Assembly: GCA_030340625.1 (NCBI GenBank) | Contig: JAOPHQ010004270.1 | Coordinates: 72,001 to 136,000, forward strand | Length of the DNA: 64,000 nucleotides | Source: Merluccius polli | Lineage: Eukaryota > Chordata > Actinopteri > Gadiformes > Merlucciidae | Reading direction: 5' to 3' | Shown: piece after piece, positions 47,166 to 58,950 of the stretch | Layout: every line of letters starts with the position of its first letter | How positions within the stretch are numbered: position 1 is the first letter of the stretch | Made by a program: the position numbers and the translations under genes | Notes under the pieces: model-generated | Database searches by the model: none | What the model was told of the DNA's origin: nothing | What the model saw: only the letters and a program-made list of their open reading frames with translations

Positions 47166-47504
47166 TGTAACGTCCTGGATGTGTTTGTTGTTTACAGGTT
47201 AAGTTCTTGTATAATGTGCATTATGTTGTCTCTGTGTCTATGTCCTTACTCTCTGTTAACTGCTGACAGCGCATGTAGAGCGATGTCAGGCGTTGCAGGG
47301 GATTGGCCGAGTAACCGGGGGGGCGGGGATGCCTGGGTATCAGAAAAGTTACAGTTGGTTGTCTTGGTGATGGGTGTGTGTCGCGGGTTTTGTGTTGAGA
47401 GAGCGACAGTTTCAGCGTGGTCGTAGCCGGTAATAACGACGGTTGAGTTACCCTAATAAACCAGTTAAAGAGATCTCCGTGTCCGAGTAACTGTGAACGT
47501 TACA
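47166..47504 (+). repeat. 5' LTR of the Gypsy element
   Basis: Begins TGTAACGTCCTGG and ends GAACGTTACA. AATAAA-like 'taataaacc' is at about 47453. The PBS TGGTGTCAGAAGT follows two bases after the LTR (47507-47519). Confidence 0.95.
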
Positions 47505-47649
47505 ACTGGTGTCAGAAGTAAAGCAATTACGCTCGGAAGGCATGTTTTCTTGGACGTAATTTGTAGGTTTTTATTTTTATTTATTTTTTTGTCGGTTTAG
47601 CTAGTTAGCGGACCGGTCGCCCTACTGTGTTGGCACGTAACGTGGCGGC

Positions 47650-48606
47650 ATGGAGAAATATTTTTCGAACGTGGATGTTAAGGAGGAGGGAGCAGATGGC
47701 GGATGGCCCGAGGAGCTTCGGAGGGTGGAGCAGGCAAGATCTCACGTCAGGGATTCGGCTGTGAGGATGGCTGCTAATGCTGGCATGGCTGCAGGGGCAA
47801 TATCGAAATCCCGCGCGGAGCCTCGGGACCGTAACAACGATCGCGGCGGCGCCCGTTACACCGCGTCCCCATTGAAAACACCCAAGTATGGGGGTACGTC
47901 AGATTGGGAGGCTTTCCATGCACAGTTTGAGTTGCTTGCTCACGCGGGGGAATGGACGGAGGAAGAGAAAGCCCTACAGCTTGCTATGTGCCTCACGGAC
48001 GATGCATTAAAATGCCTTTTGCTTATTAGCCCAGAGGACAGGCATGATTATGGGGCTTTGGTGGGGGCACTGAAGAGGCGTTTTGGACAGTGTGTGCGGC
48101 CTGATTTACTAAAAAATGAACTCAGCAGCCGATGCAGGCTTCCAGGGGAGCCTCTGCGGGTCTTGGCCAATGACATAGAGAGCCTCACTAGGCGGGCATA
48201 TGCGCACATGCCACCTGATGTTCAGAGTGAGTTGGCGAGAGACCAGTTCATCAGAGCTCTGTCACCCACTGAGCTGCGTGTGCATGTGCAGCTTGAGCAC
48301 CCTCAATCTGTGCAGGCTGCTTTGGAGTTGGCAGTGGAGAGGGAGATTGTGTGGGGCGTGTCAGCTGGAAGTAGCCGCAGTGAGGGCATGCCTACAACTA
48401 GAGTGGCGGTGGGCATCAGCGCAGGCCTGGAGAAGCCAGCGTGGGCGTCGGAGATAACCGAACTGATACGGGCTATGACTCTCCAAACAACCCGTACCCC
48501 ACGCACATCACCCAGGCTGTGTTGGGGGTGTGGCCAACCAGGACACCTCCTCAGGCAGTGCCCAAAAGCTTCCACGGGCCCGGGAAACGGCCCAGGGTCT
48601 GCATAG
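47650..48606 (+). CDS. Gypsy Gag
   Basis: 318 codons from ATG 47650. The middle resembles retrotransposon Gag capsid (DWEAFHAQFELLA, LLKNELSSRCRLPGEPLRVL). A CCHC zinc knuckle CWGCGQPGHLLRQCP lies near residue 290. The pol frame overlaps the end by about 165 nt in the -1 frame, so Pol is probably made by frameshifting. The frame is intact. Confidence 0.9.
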   Translation: MEKYFSNVDVKEEGADGGWPEELRRVEQARSHVRDSAVRMAANAGMAAGAISKSRAEPRDRNNDRGGARYTASPLKTPKYGGTSDWEAFHAQFELLAHAGEWTEEEKALQLAMCLTDDALKCLLLISPEDRHDYGALVGALKRRFGQCVRPDLLKNELSSRCRLPGEPLRVLANDIESLTRRAYAHMPPDVQSELARDQFIRALSPTELRVHVQLEHPQSVQAALELAVEREIVWGVSAGSSRSEGMPTTRVAVGISAGLEKPAWASEITELIRAMTLQTTRTPRTSPRLCWGCGQPGHLLRQCPKASTGPGNGPGSA

Positions 48607-51600
48607 GAGGGACTGTGCAGACCCCAGCCTCAGCCCCCTCTTCGTCGTCTACAGGAGGGGCCCAGCAGCACAGACGGGGAAGCCAGGCTCCACTTTCCCC
48701 AGAAGCAGACAACAACATTTCCCCGGAGCTAGTGGTAGTGGTGGGACGGACATGTGTTGGGGACTTTTGCCACGTCCCGGTGACTGTAGAGGGGGTCCCC
48801 TGCTCTGCCCTTGTGGATACGGGATCCACAGTTACACTCATAAGACCTGATGTGGTGCCAGGCTGGACTCAGTTAGAGCCCACCACTGTGCAGCTGCGCA
48901 CAGTCACGGGCAGACTGGCACCAATGCGAGGCAAGGGCATGATGACTCTGACTGTGGGGGGCAGGGCTGTCCGCCACCCAGTGTGGGTGGCAGGGGTGCA
49001 GGACCTGTGCATACTGGGACTGGATTTTCTTAAGGCTACAGGCTGCCAGCTGGACCTGGGAGGAGGCACGCTGAGATTCCAGGATGGGCCTGCCATTATG
49101 TTGGCGGCCACAATGCCTCTGTCCACTGCTCCAGCCGCTTTGCCAGCACGAGAAGTTGTTACGGCAGAGCATCAGGTGGGGGCAGAGGTGACAGGCCCCA
49201 ACACCATTGCACCCTTGCCGGCAGCGCCAACCTCCATCAGCAGGGGCCACTCCACCCCGGCCCTGCTGCCCCAGGCGGAGGAGGGGGCGACGCAGCCTGC
49301 TATATGGAAAATCTGGATGGAGAACTGTGATGGCCTGGACTCACGACAGCGGGAGCTGTTATGGGTGCTTTTGTTGGAATTTAAGGACAGTTTTGCACTG
49401 AATGAGGATGAGGTCGGGCGAACGCAGCTGGTGGAGCACGAGATTGACACTGGCGACGCCTATCCCATAAAGTGTCGGCCTCGCAGGCTTCCACTGGCGC
49501 GGCAAGAGGCATGTGACAAAGCTGTCTGGAACATGCTCCAGGCAGACATCATCGAACCCTCAGACAGCCCCTGGGCGGCCGCGGTGGTCATGGTCCCCAA
49601 AAAGAATGGTGAGTGGCGCCTCTGCTCTGATTACAGACTGCTGAATGGGGTAACGAGGAAAGACTCATATCCACTGCCCCGTGTGGACGAGTCTCTGGAC
49701 TTAGTCTCAGGCTCCGCCTGGTTTTCCTCGCTGGACCTCCGGTCTGGCTATTACCAGGTGCCACTCTCCCCATCTGCCCGACCAAAGACTGCCTTTTGCA
49801 CTGGACGTGGGCTCTGGCAGTTCAAGGTCCTCAGCTTTGGCTTGTGCAATGCTCCGGCTACTTTTGCCAGACTAATGGACCGGGTGCTGACTGGCATACC
49901 ACGCCGGGAGTGCCTGGTTTATTTGGACGACATTTTGGCACATGGACCCTCCTTCGATGCCGCCCTGATGTCGTTACGCCGCGTGCTGGAGGGAATCAGG
50001 GCCGCTGGGCTGAAGCTCCACCCAGATAAGTGTCATTTCATGCAGCGCCAGGTGACTTTTCTGGGACACAGAGTGGGGCAGGAGGGAATTAGCACTGTAC
50101 GGGACAAAGTGCAGGCGGTGGTAGACTGGCCCGTCCCGTCAACGCAAAAGGAGGTGAAGAGTTTTTTGGGCCTCGCCTCGTACTACCGAAGATTTGTACG
50201 GGGTTTCTCGTGCATAGCTGCCCCCCTGTTCCAGTTGTTGCAGAAAGACAGAGAGTTTGTCTGGACAGAAGCATGCCTGGAGGCGTTCGTTCAGCTGCGC
50301 CGGGCCCTCAGCAATGCCCCTGTGCTAGCCCCAGCTGACCCCTCTCTCCCATTTGTGTTGGACACTGATGCCAGTGGGGTTGGCGTCGGAGGAGTGCTGT
50401 CGCAGGTGGGTGCTGACGGAGAGAGGGTGGTGGCCTATTTCAGCCGGGTGTTTAACAAGGCTGAAAGGCGCTACTGTGTAACCCGACGTGAGCTCCTGGC
50501 AGTGGTGCTTTCTGTGCGCCATTTCAAATATTACCTGTGCGGGCTGACCTTCACTGTGAGAACCGACCATTCAGCTCTCCAGTGGCTGATGTCATTCAGG
50601 GAGCCGGAGGGGCAGGTCGCCAGGTGGTTGGAGGAGCTCCAGGCCTATGTATTCACGGTGGTGCACCGGGCAGGGGCACAACACAGCAATGCAGACGCCC
50701 TTTCCCGTCGCCCATGTGCTATGGACGGGTGCAGCTATTGTGAACGAAGGGACAGTCGTGAACATGAACTGTGTGAAGAGCAGCAGCAGGTAGTGCGGCA
50801 GGCTGAAGTGGTTGTCTGTCAGGAGCTGCAGACGGTGAGTGCCGGGGAATGGAGGCATCAGCAGGAGGTCGACCTCGACTTACAGCCTGTGCACCAGTGG
50901 GTGGAGTCACGGCAGAGGCCACCGTGGGAAGAGGTGGCAAGACTCTCACAGGCCACCAAGGGGCTGTGGTCGAAGTTCGATGCGCTGCGCCTGAGTGATG
51001 GCATTCTGCAGAGGGCGTGGAAAGAGCCTGCTACAGGGGAGGAGCGTTGGCAGCTGGTGGTCCCCAGGGGCCTGAGGACAGCTGTGCTGCAGGCCGTGCA
51101 TGGAGCTCCGGGGTCAGGCCACTTCGGGGTGACCAAGACGCTCCGCCGTCTCCGTCAGAGCTGCTATTGGGGACGTTTTCGGAGGGACGTTGAAGACTTC
51201 TGCCGGCGGTGTGACTTGTGCACAGCGCGGAAAGGCCCACCAGGTCGGTCACATGCCCACCTGCAGCAACATCTAGTAGGGGCCCCCATGGAGAGGGTGG
51301 CTGTCGATATTGTGGGCCCACTTCCCCGAACAGATAATGGTAACATCTACATCCTCTCTGCCATTGACTATTTTACAAAGTGGCCAGAGGCCTATGCCCT
51401 CCCAGACCAGGAGTCAGAGACTGTAGCTGGTGCCCTGCTGGGGGGCATATTCAGCCGGTTTGGGTTGCCTGACACGCTGCACAGTGATCAGGGGAGGAAT
51501 TTCGAGTCCCGGGTGTTTGCCGCCATGTGCAGTCGTCTGGGCATAAAGAAGACACGTACCACCCCATTACGGCCTCAAAGTGACGGTCTTGTGGAGAGAC

Positions 51601-52358
51601 TCCACCGCACACAGGGTCAGCAGCTGGCTATATTAACATCGAAGCATCAGCGAGACTGGGATTAGCATCTTCCGCTTGTGCTCATGGCGTGTCGGTCAGC
51701 GGTCCAGGAATCAACGGCGTGTACCCCAGCTCTCCTAATGCTTGGGAGAGAACTCCGCACGCCGGCCGAGCTGGCCTTCGGGCGGCCCCCAGACTCCCCT
51801 GCTGTCCCTCCAGGCCCTGAGTATGCTAGAAGGCTCCAGGACCGGCTTGATTCGGCTCATGCATTTGCCCAGGTGCAACAGGAAAGTGCGAATGCACGGC
51901 AAAAGCGCAATTATGATGTGAGGGCCCGGGGAAGGCATTTCCAGCCTGGAGAGCTGGTGTGGGTGCACAACCCACAGAGAAAGAAGGGCCGTTGTCCAAA
52001 GCTTGACAGCCAGTGGGTGGGGCCTTGCAGGGTGTTGGAGCGGATGGGGGAGGTGGTGTATCGGGTGCAGCTGCCGCCAAGAGGAAGGAAGGTAGCACTA
52101 CACAGAGACAGACTGGCACCCTATCAGGGCAGTGCTTCACCCCAAGTCACAGGAACCCCACGTTCCCCACTCCACACTCCTGTACCACCCACACACCCCT
52201 ATCAACCCCCTCAGCAAGTGCAAGATGGAGGTAACCCTGTGTTAAGCCCATTATCCCCTGTCTCACGCCCACGAAGGTCAAGGAGGCCACCCTGGCGTCT
52301 TGCAGACTTTGTTTGTTCCCTCAGGGATGAGGAACTTGGTGGTGGGGGGGTAGTGTAA
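48441..52358 (+). pseudogene. Gypsy Pol, one in-frame stop
   Basis: Domains in order: aspartic protease (ALVDTGSTVTLI); RT (YPLPRVDESLDL, SLDLRSGYYQVPL, VYLDDILAHG); RNase H (FVLDTDASGVGVGG); integrase HHCC (HGAPGSGHFG ... CRRCDLC) and catalytic core (VAVDIVGPL, LHSDQGRNFES); and a C-terminal GPY/F-like part (WVGPCRVLERMGEVVYRV). A TAG at 51663-51665 interrupts integrase after DWD, and the same frame continues to a TAA at 52356-52358 that lies inside the 3' LTR. All other motifs are intact. Confidence 0.93.
52338..52350 (+). promoter_or_regulatory. Gypsy polypurine tract
   Basis: GGTGGTGGGGGGG lies three bases upstream of the 3' LTR, in the expected position for plus-strand priming. It is also part of the pol frame. 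Confidence 0.7.
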
Positions 52359-52692
52359 CGTCCTGGATGTGTTTGTTGTTTACAGGTTAAGTTCTTGTAT
52401 AATGTGCATTATGTTGTCTCTGTGTCTATGTCCTTACTCTCTGTTAACTGCTGACAGCGCATGTAGAGCGATGTCAGGCGTTGCAGGGGATTGGCCGAGT
52501 AACCGGGGGGGCGGGGATGCCTGGGTATCAGAAAAGTTACAGTTGGTTGTCTTGGTGATGGGTGTGTGTCGCGGGTTTTGTGTTGAGAGAGCGACAGTTT
52601 CGGCGTGGTCGTAGCCGGTAATAACGACGGTTGAGTTACCCTAATAAACCAGTTAAAGAGATCTCCGTGTCCGAGTAACTGTGAACGTTACA
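52354..52692 (+). repeat. 3' LTR of the Gypsy element
   Basis: Same 339-bp length and sequence as the 5' LTR except one base (G at 52602). Confidence 0.95.
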
Positions 52693-53082
52693 ATATTATG
52701 ACATTACAACATAAAGAATAGTACAGTAAGGACAGTACTTCTGGCTGATAGGTCCCCCCAATGGGACAGGTGGTCACGGCGTCTTTCAGCCGTAGCCCCT
52801 AGCAACCTGACGTCATTGAAACATGGTGCAGGAATCAGAGCTATAGAGTAAACATAAGCTGTGTCCCAATTCAGGGGTTTGCATGCTTCGAAGTACGCAT
52901 TCGAAGGCCGCTTACGTCACAACGCGGCGCGAAGGCTGTCCCAATTCGCAGGCTCCTTCAAATGCGTACTTCAAATGCGCACTTCTTTTCCCTCTTTTGG
53001 AGGATGCACCGCAACTATCCTTCGCGGCCTCGTATATCCCAAAATCCTTTGCTGTTCGCTGTTCAGAGGCGGGAAAAGCATA

Positions 53083-55530
53083 ATGGCGACACCAAGCGGA
53101 GAGGATTTTACATTTAAATGTAAGTATTGGGTATATATTTAATGACTTTTACAGCGATGATTTTACATTTAAATGTAAGTATTGGGTTTATATTTAATTA
53201 CTTGTACTTATTACTACTTATACTTTTACTGATTACTTATATTTTATTACTTTTATTATCCCTGCTTTATTTCCAGACTGCAAACTCCAGTTAAACGATT
53301 GGATTGAATAAAGAGCTACGTTTAGGATTATCACTATTATGTTATACTTCATTATTGTCATTATTATGATCATTTTTTTGCTATATAACCCTTTTGTCTG
53401 TTGACAGCAAAAAAAAACGTGTTTTACATTTCATTTTGTTTTAAGGAGCAAGGAGCAGACGGAGAAGCTAATAAAAATCCGTTGTCAGAATGACCTACTT
53501 TTTACAGGGGCGAAGCACTCCGCCACGGTGGGTTGGAGGTCGGTAGGTAGGTAGGTCAATACTTTATTGATCCCCGAGGGGAAATTTGAGGTCCCAGCAG
53601 CTTTAAGACACCATACATGACAAGAAACAAAGACATTACAGTATCCCTGAGAATGATACGGACAAATCAATAATAATCAACTAAAAAAACAGCCAACATT
53701 ACTAAGAAAAAACATTCCTAACTAAAAACATTATAAAATTATAACATTATAAAAACAGTATAATATGAGACTGAGGATAAGGATGCACATGAATGAATGC
53801 GTGTCCAGTCCCGTGGATGGATGAAGGAGAGGCTGTGCATATATAGGCTAATGTAGCCAGTAAGAGACATTCATTTAGGCAGAATCAACAGTCAGTATAC
53901 AGTAGTGTAATAAATAAAAGCAATGTGCAAAAAAAAAAAGTGTCCTGTAGTGTAAGGGGGTGTTGTGCAAGAAAAAAGTCCTGTGCAAAGAAAGTGCAAG
54001 AAAAGTCCTGTAGGAAGTCCAGTGGGTGTATACGAGGTGGGGGTGCAGATGGACTATGCAGAGAAGTCCAGCTCACCTTTTTCCCTTTAGTGAGGCGTTG
54101 TAAAGTTGGATGGCCCTAGGAACAAATGACTTCCTGAGTCTGTCTGTAGTGCATGTCAGGGAGCGTAGTCTCCAGCTGAACAAGCTCTTTTGCTGTGTGA
54201 TAATGCTGTGTAGTGGGTGGCAGTCGTTGTCCAGGATGTTCAGCAGTTTGTTCAGGGTCCTTTTGTCTGATACTGAAGTGATGCACTCCAGTTCAGCACC
54301 CACCACAGAGCCAGCTTTCCTTACCAGCCTGTCTAGTCGCCCAGCATCCCTCTTCCTAGTGCTTCCTCCCCAGCATGCCACAGCATAGAAGAGGACACTG
54401 GCAACAACAGACTGGTAAACCATCCAGAGGAGCTTGCTGCAGACGTTGAAGGACCGCAGCCTCCTCAGGAAGTACAGCCTGCTCTGTCCCTTCTTGTATA
54501 CTGCTGCAGTGTTGACTGACCAGTCCAGTTTATCATCCAGATGTACTCCCAGGTACTTGTAAGTGTCCCCCACCTCCACATTGACCCCCTCGATGGTGAC
54601 AGGCAGCAGGGCGGGCTTAGACCTCCTGAAATCCACCACCATCTCCTTGGTCTTGGCGGTGTTGAGATGTAGGTGGTTGAGTCTGCACCATTTCACAAAG
54701 TCCTCCACCAGGCTCCTGTATTCCTCCTCCTGCCCATCCCTGATACAGCCCACAATTGCAGTGTCATCTGAGAACTTCTGCATGTGGCATGACTCCGTGT
54801 TGTAGCAGAAGTCGGATGTATACAGGGTGAACAGGACTGGAGAGAGCACTGTCCCCTGTGGAGCTCCGGTGCTACTGATGACAGTGTCGGAGAGGCAGTC
54901 CTTCAGTCTGACGAACTGTGGTAAGGCTGATATCCCTTTTTATAAATCGTTGCATCCCTGTGTTAATGTGATCTCGTGTTTACCTTTTCTCTTGCTTCTC
55001 TCTGTGTTTAGAATAATTCTGGAAAAGATGGGCCTGGGGGGGAAGGTCCAGCCCCACCAGGCAAAAAAAAAAGTGGGATAACAGGAAAAAGAAATATAAA
55101 GTAGGTTTGGATTTGTTTTACCCATGCAAGTTACTAAATACTTTGCTGAAAATTGCTGACGTGATTGATTTCCACTGCATTAGGACTGCAAATATCCAGG
55201 AACAGGGGAGGGAACTAGCGGGAAGCCCACTGCTGCCAATTGGCCCTGGTTTGTCCTCATGGATGAGGCATTAGGACAGAGGCCTTCTATTGCCCCCCCT
55301 GTCCTAATTGCCTCCATCCCTGAGGACACACCAGGGCCAAGTGCAGTGGGTGACCAGCAGGGAGGAGGAGGAGGAGGAGGAGGAGGAGGAGGAGGAGGAG
55401 GAGGAGGAGGAGGAGTTGGAGGAGTTGGAGGAGAGCCAGACAGGGCCGAAAAGAAAGAGGAGGAGGAGGGAGGATGACCTCCTAAGTTTAATGAGGGAAG
55501 ATATGAAAATGCAGAGGGAGGTGAATAAAT
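53083..55530 (+). pseudogene. Harbinger Myb/SANT-like protein gene, broken
   Basis: Pieces: exon 1 from ATG 53083 to donor 53119; SKEQTEKLIKIRCQNDLLFT with ATVGWR at about 53443-53525; IILEKMGLGGKV then KKKWDNRKKKYK at about 55012-55100; and DCKYPGTGEG, WPWFVLMDEALGQRPS and an acidic tail with KRKRRRR, ending 55530. The domain binds Harbinger ends and helps import the transposase. A Rex1 LINE sits between pieces two and three. A (GGA)n expansion at 55363-55414 joins two different frames. Exon 1 plus donor is duplicated at about 53158-53195. Confidence 0.72.
53545..54925 (-). mobile_element. Rex1-type LINE, 5' truncated, in minus orientation
   Basis: Minus-strand frame 54849-54073 (258 codons) starts within the RT domain (GAPQGTVLSPVLFTLY just upstream, then FSDDTAIVG) and continues TYKYLGVHLDDKLDW and LLWMVYQSVVASVLFYAVACWGG. 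The 3' end is 'ctttattgatccccgagggg' plus 'aaatttgagg' on the plus strand, characteristic of Rex1. It inserted into the Harbinger Myb gene. Confidence 0.87.
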
Positions 55531-56957
55531 AAATTATTTGTTTAAGTTATTTTTCTTGTTTGTTATTGTTATAACATTAAACTGTTAATTGTTACACGTT
55601 GTCTATTCCATTTAGTATTATCAACTTAAGTACAATTTATAACAGGATTAGAAAACAGCATAAAGTGCTACAGTTCAAGAACAACAAGGGATTTAATATT
55701 TATATATATATATGTTTTATTTTTCATTCATTTATTTCATTGAACAATAAATAACATGAACAACACACACTCCACACACACCCTCCACATACACAAAAAA
55801 ACGACAAAAAACAACAAAATGGACTCTTTACAGGGTTGCCATACCTAAAAAAATAAATAAACACAACCCCCACTACAAGCCCACTACCTTTACTATCAGT
55901 ATCATTAGTATCATTACTATCAATATTTATTTACAGACGTCATCAGGAGATACACTCCCTTGTGCATTTAAGTATTGGAATTTATATACATTTTCTGAAC
56001 AGCATGGATTGAAGAAATGTGGGGTGTATATATATAAAAAAAGGGTGAATTAAAAATAACCAGTCTATTGAATTGTAATATATCAACTTCAAAAATTACA
56101 GCGGTGTAGCATGGACATATGAATGCGGTTGGATGGGCTCCGGAGGAGGCCCGACAGCTGGGTAGCTCCTCGGAGGGCCTGGAACAGGTCCCCCCCTCCA
56201 CCAGGGCACTGGTGCACGATCCCCCCCTCCCATCTCCTTCTGGAGCATGGGGCCTTGTTCTCCTGGTCCCCTGGCAGAGGGGCGGCTGGCCTGGGCTGCC
56301 CCAGGCTGGATCCAGGGGAGGCTAGCAGCAGACGGCTGCCGGTGGTGGTAGCTGTGCTGCCTCCCCGCTCCTCCGCTGACCGTTCAGGAGGAGCTGGTGT
56401 TGCGGTGGCTGTCCTCTACTGCGGCTGGTGGAGGAGGAGCCCCACGTTGGGCGCCAGTGTAGCATGGTCGCTCCTCCTCGAGTGTGTGTGTTGATGGCTG
56501 GTTTATCCTGGGTGCCATGATTGCTCATGCACTCCAGGTGTGCAGCCCCACCCAGCCAGAGTCCAATCAGTCTGACTCAGGCCAGGTGAGGCTGTAAATC
56601 AGCCATCAACAACACACACTCCACAATGTACAATAGGCTGAGGAGGAGTCCCTGGCAGTGCTGCTGGGCTGGATGGGATGCCACAATAAATACCTTGTGT
56701 AGTGGGAGATCATCTGGGCATCATTCAGGGTGTTTGGGGGTCTGGTCTCCAATGTCCACATCGTCCATCAAGTGGGTTTGCAGGGCTGACTTGATCGACG
56801 ACTGCCATGTCACTAAGAATGTTTAAGAAAGATAATAATAATAATACTAATAATAATACTACTACTAATAATAATAATACAATTATTTAAAAAAAAAAAA
56901 CTATCTACAAAACACTTTAAATAGGAATAATGGCTTTCAAATTATTTTACTTGCCAA

Positions 56958-58950
56958 CTAAAGATAATCATGGTCAGGGTTAACCTCCTCCCGGGCAGAC
57001 ACCTCTACAGACAGCCGGTCCCGCCACGGAGCACCACTGACGGCCTCCAGCCCATTCTCCCCCTCATCCTCTGGCACGGCGTCCTGCAGTTCATCCTCTG
57101 GGGGCATGATGTCACCCACCCCCAGGCAAATGTTGTGCAGGACGGCACATGCTGTTATGACCTGCAATGTAAAAACCTCATTCATTAATTGTGATTCACT
57201 TCAGTAGCCTACTCAAAGGTAAAGTAGAAGCCTGTTGTGTGATGATGTACCTGAGGCACAAAGGTGTGGTGCACCTCCAGCGCTTGCAAAAAGATTGCCC
57301 GGAACCTGGTCTTCATCATTCCAAAGGCTCAATGATTGAGCGTGCCCTGGAATGATGGCCATTGAAACGCTGGGGTCCCACACCTTGCAACGGCCGCTTG
57401 TAGGGAGTGATGAGGGGGAGTGGATGCTGGAGGCACGGGTACCCGCCGTCTGTGAGGATGAAGTGCCCTGGAGGAGGGTAAACAACCTGTCTGTACAGTG
57501 GGCTGTGCCGGAGTACTCTGGAGTCATGCACGGACCCCGGCCAGCCCACGTACACGTCCACAAAGCGGCCCTGATGGTCACAAACTGCCTGTAGGATAAT
57601 TGATGAAAACAGTTTCCTGTTCAGGTAGCAGTGACCATCAGGGCCGCTTGGTGGCTTGATCCTGACATGGCAGCCGTCGATCGCTCCAGCAGCCTTTACA
57701 AAGGCTCTGTGTCTTGCCAGCCCTGCAAACCCACGAGTTACTGCCGCCAGGTCTTCAGCGGTCTTGGGGAAGTGGATGACCTTGTGGCGAATGGCCACCA
57801 CCTCCCCAGTAACTCGGTGGACGATACGGTGGACAGTGGAGCGAGGCATCCCAAACACCCTTGAGACCACCCTGTATGATGCCCCACTCGCCAGCCAGAA
57901 CAGGAACACCAAGGTCTCTATTGTGGCACTCCATCCATGTCTCCGATCCTGGTGGAGAAGGTTCAGAAGCACTGCCAGGGACTCCCTGCTCAGCCTGAAG
58001 TCCTGCTTGGTGTCGCCGTTGCTGAAGAACCTGTCCAGGGGCCTCATTTATAAAGGTCTCTGCGCACGAAAATGTTGCGGAAACAGGGATGAAATGTGTG
58101 TACGCATCTTTCACCGCCAACATCGTGATTTATAGGAAAAAACCTTGCGGAAAAGAGTGCGCAGTTCTACGCATCCTTTCACCCTGGAGTAAAGCTCCCG
58201 CAAAGTTTTTCAAACAGTGAACTCCAGAGACGACCACAGGAAGAAGGTGGCGGTAATGCACTATATGTGTTTGCAAACCGCCAATAACGCCAAAAGAAGA
58301 AGAAGATGCTGTAACCCCCGGAGCTCATTGCGGACCACATAGGCTATGAGTTATTTATTCATTTATATATTTATTTTATGAAAAGCACCCATTATGAAAT
58401 ATGAATTAAAGCAAAATTATGTTCAACACACTACAGCCCTTTCAAATCACAATCCTCGGCCAGACCAACTGTATCACTTAAACATTTAAATGAGCTTGAT
58501 AAATAAGCCACAAAATAGACTTGCGTTGGTCTACTTCATTTAGAAGTACTTCGATCTCCGAATCCGAAAAACGCGCTTTCTTTTTAAAAGGTGCATCCAT
58601 TTTTCCGTCTAATGATTGGTCAGAAAAGGCTCCTTCCTACTTATAAATATGAAGTGATTAATTAGCATTGACCTTTTAAGGACTATTATGGGATGGACTT
58701 GGGAGGAGCAGAGCGCTCGTGCACGCACGCCAAATTAGACGCACGTTGGTATTTATAACGAGAAGAGTGCGTACAGGTGTGCGCAGCAAGGTTTTATAAA
58801 TCGGAATGTTTTTGTGCGTACGCACATTCTGAGGTTTGGGCGTACCCAATGTTCTACGGAGGGTTTCACGCAGAGGTTTATAAATGAGGCCCCAGGACAG
58901 GCACCGACAGGTTGATCCTGCAGTACAGGGGTCTGGTCTGGATTGGGAAA
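56958..58950 (-). pseudogene. Harbinger DDE transposase (HARBI1-like), broken
   Basis: Minus-strand reading: INLSVPVL, then a MITE (58040-58891), then RFFSNGDTKQDFRLSRESL, TVHRIVHRVTGEVV and GAIDGCHVRIKPP (first D), SVHDSRVL, FILTDGGYPC (second D) and SRARSIIE (E). A one-base loss near 57328 shifts the frame. The continuation (FGMMKTRFRAIFLQALEVHH) runs to a donor at about 57252, and the last exon QVITACAVLHNICLG to VNPDHDYL ends at 56958. The catalytic residues are kept but the gene cannot be expressed whole. Confidence 0.87.
58040..58891. mobile_element. MITE inside the Harbinger transposase, 5-bp TSD
   Basis: TIRs GGCCTCATTTATAAA and TTTATAAATGAGGCC are flanked by CCAGG on both sides (58035-58039, 58892-58896). 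Subterminal 'tgcgcacgaaaatgt' and 'tttttgtgcgtacgcaca' are also inverted. No coding sequence. The superfamily is not assigned. Confidence 0.78.

Larger units (their letters stand above)
47166..52692 (+). mobile_element. Gypsy (Metaviridae) LTR retrotransposon, young copy
   Basis: Two 339-bp LTRs differ at one base seen by eye (A47414/G52602). A 4-bp duplication ATAT (47162-47165, 52693-52696) flanks the element, and the empty site is seen at about 19012. A PBS, gag, pol (protease-RT-RNase H-integrase order) and a G-rich purine tract are present. There is no env. A single in-frame stop in the integrase region is the only break noticed. Confidence 0.96.
46925..52853. mobile_element. Palindromic repeat family, copy 3 (single arm, split by Gypsy)
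   Basis: 46925-47165 matches 18775-19015 of copy 1. The match resumes at 52693 after the Gypsy element and runs to 52853, where a Harbinger element interrupts it. Confidence 0.75.
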
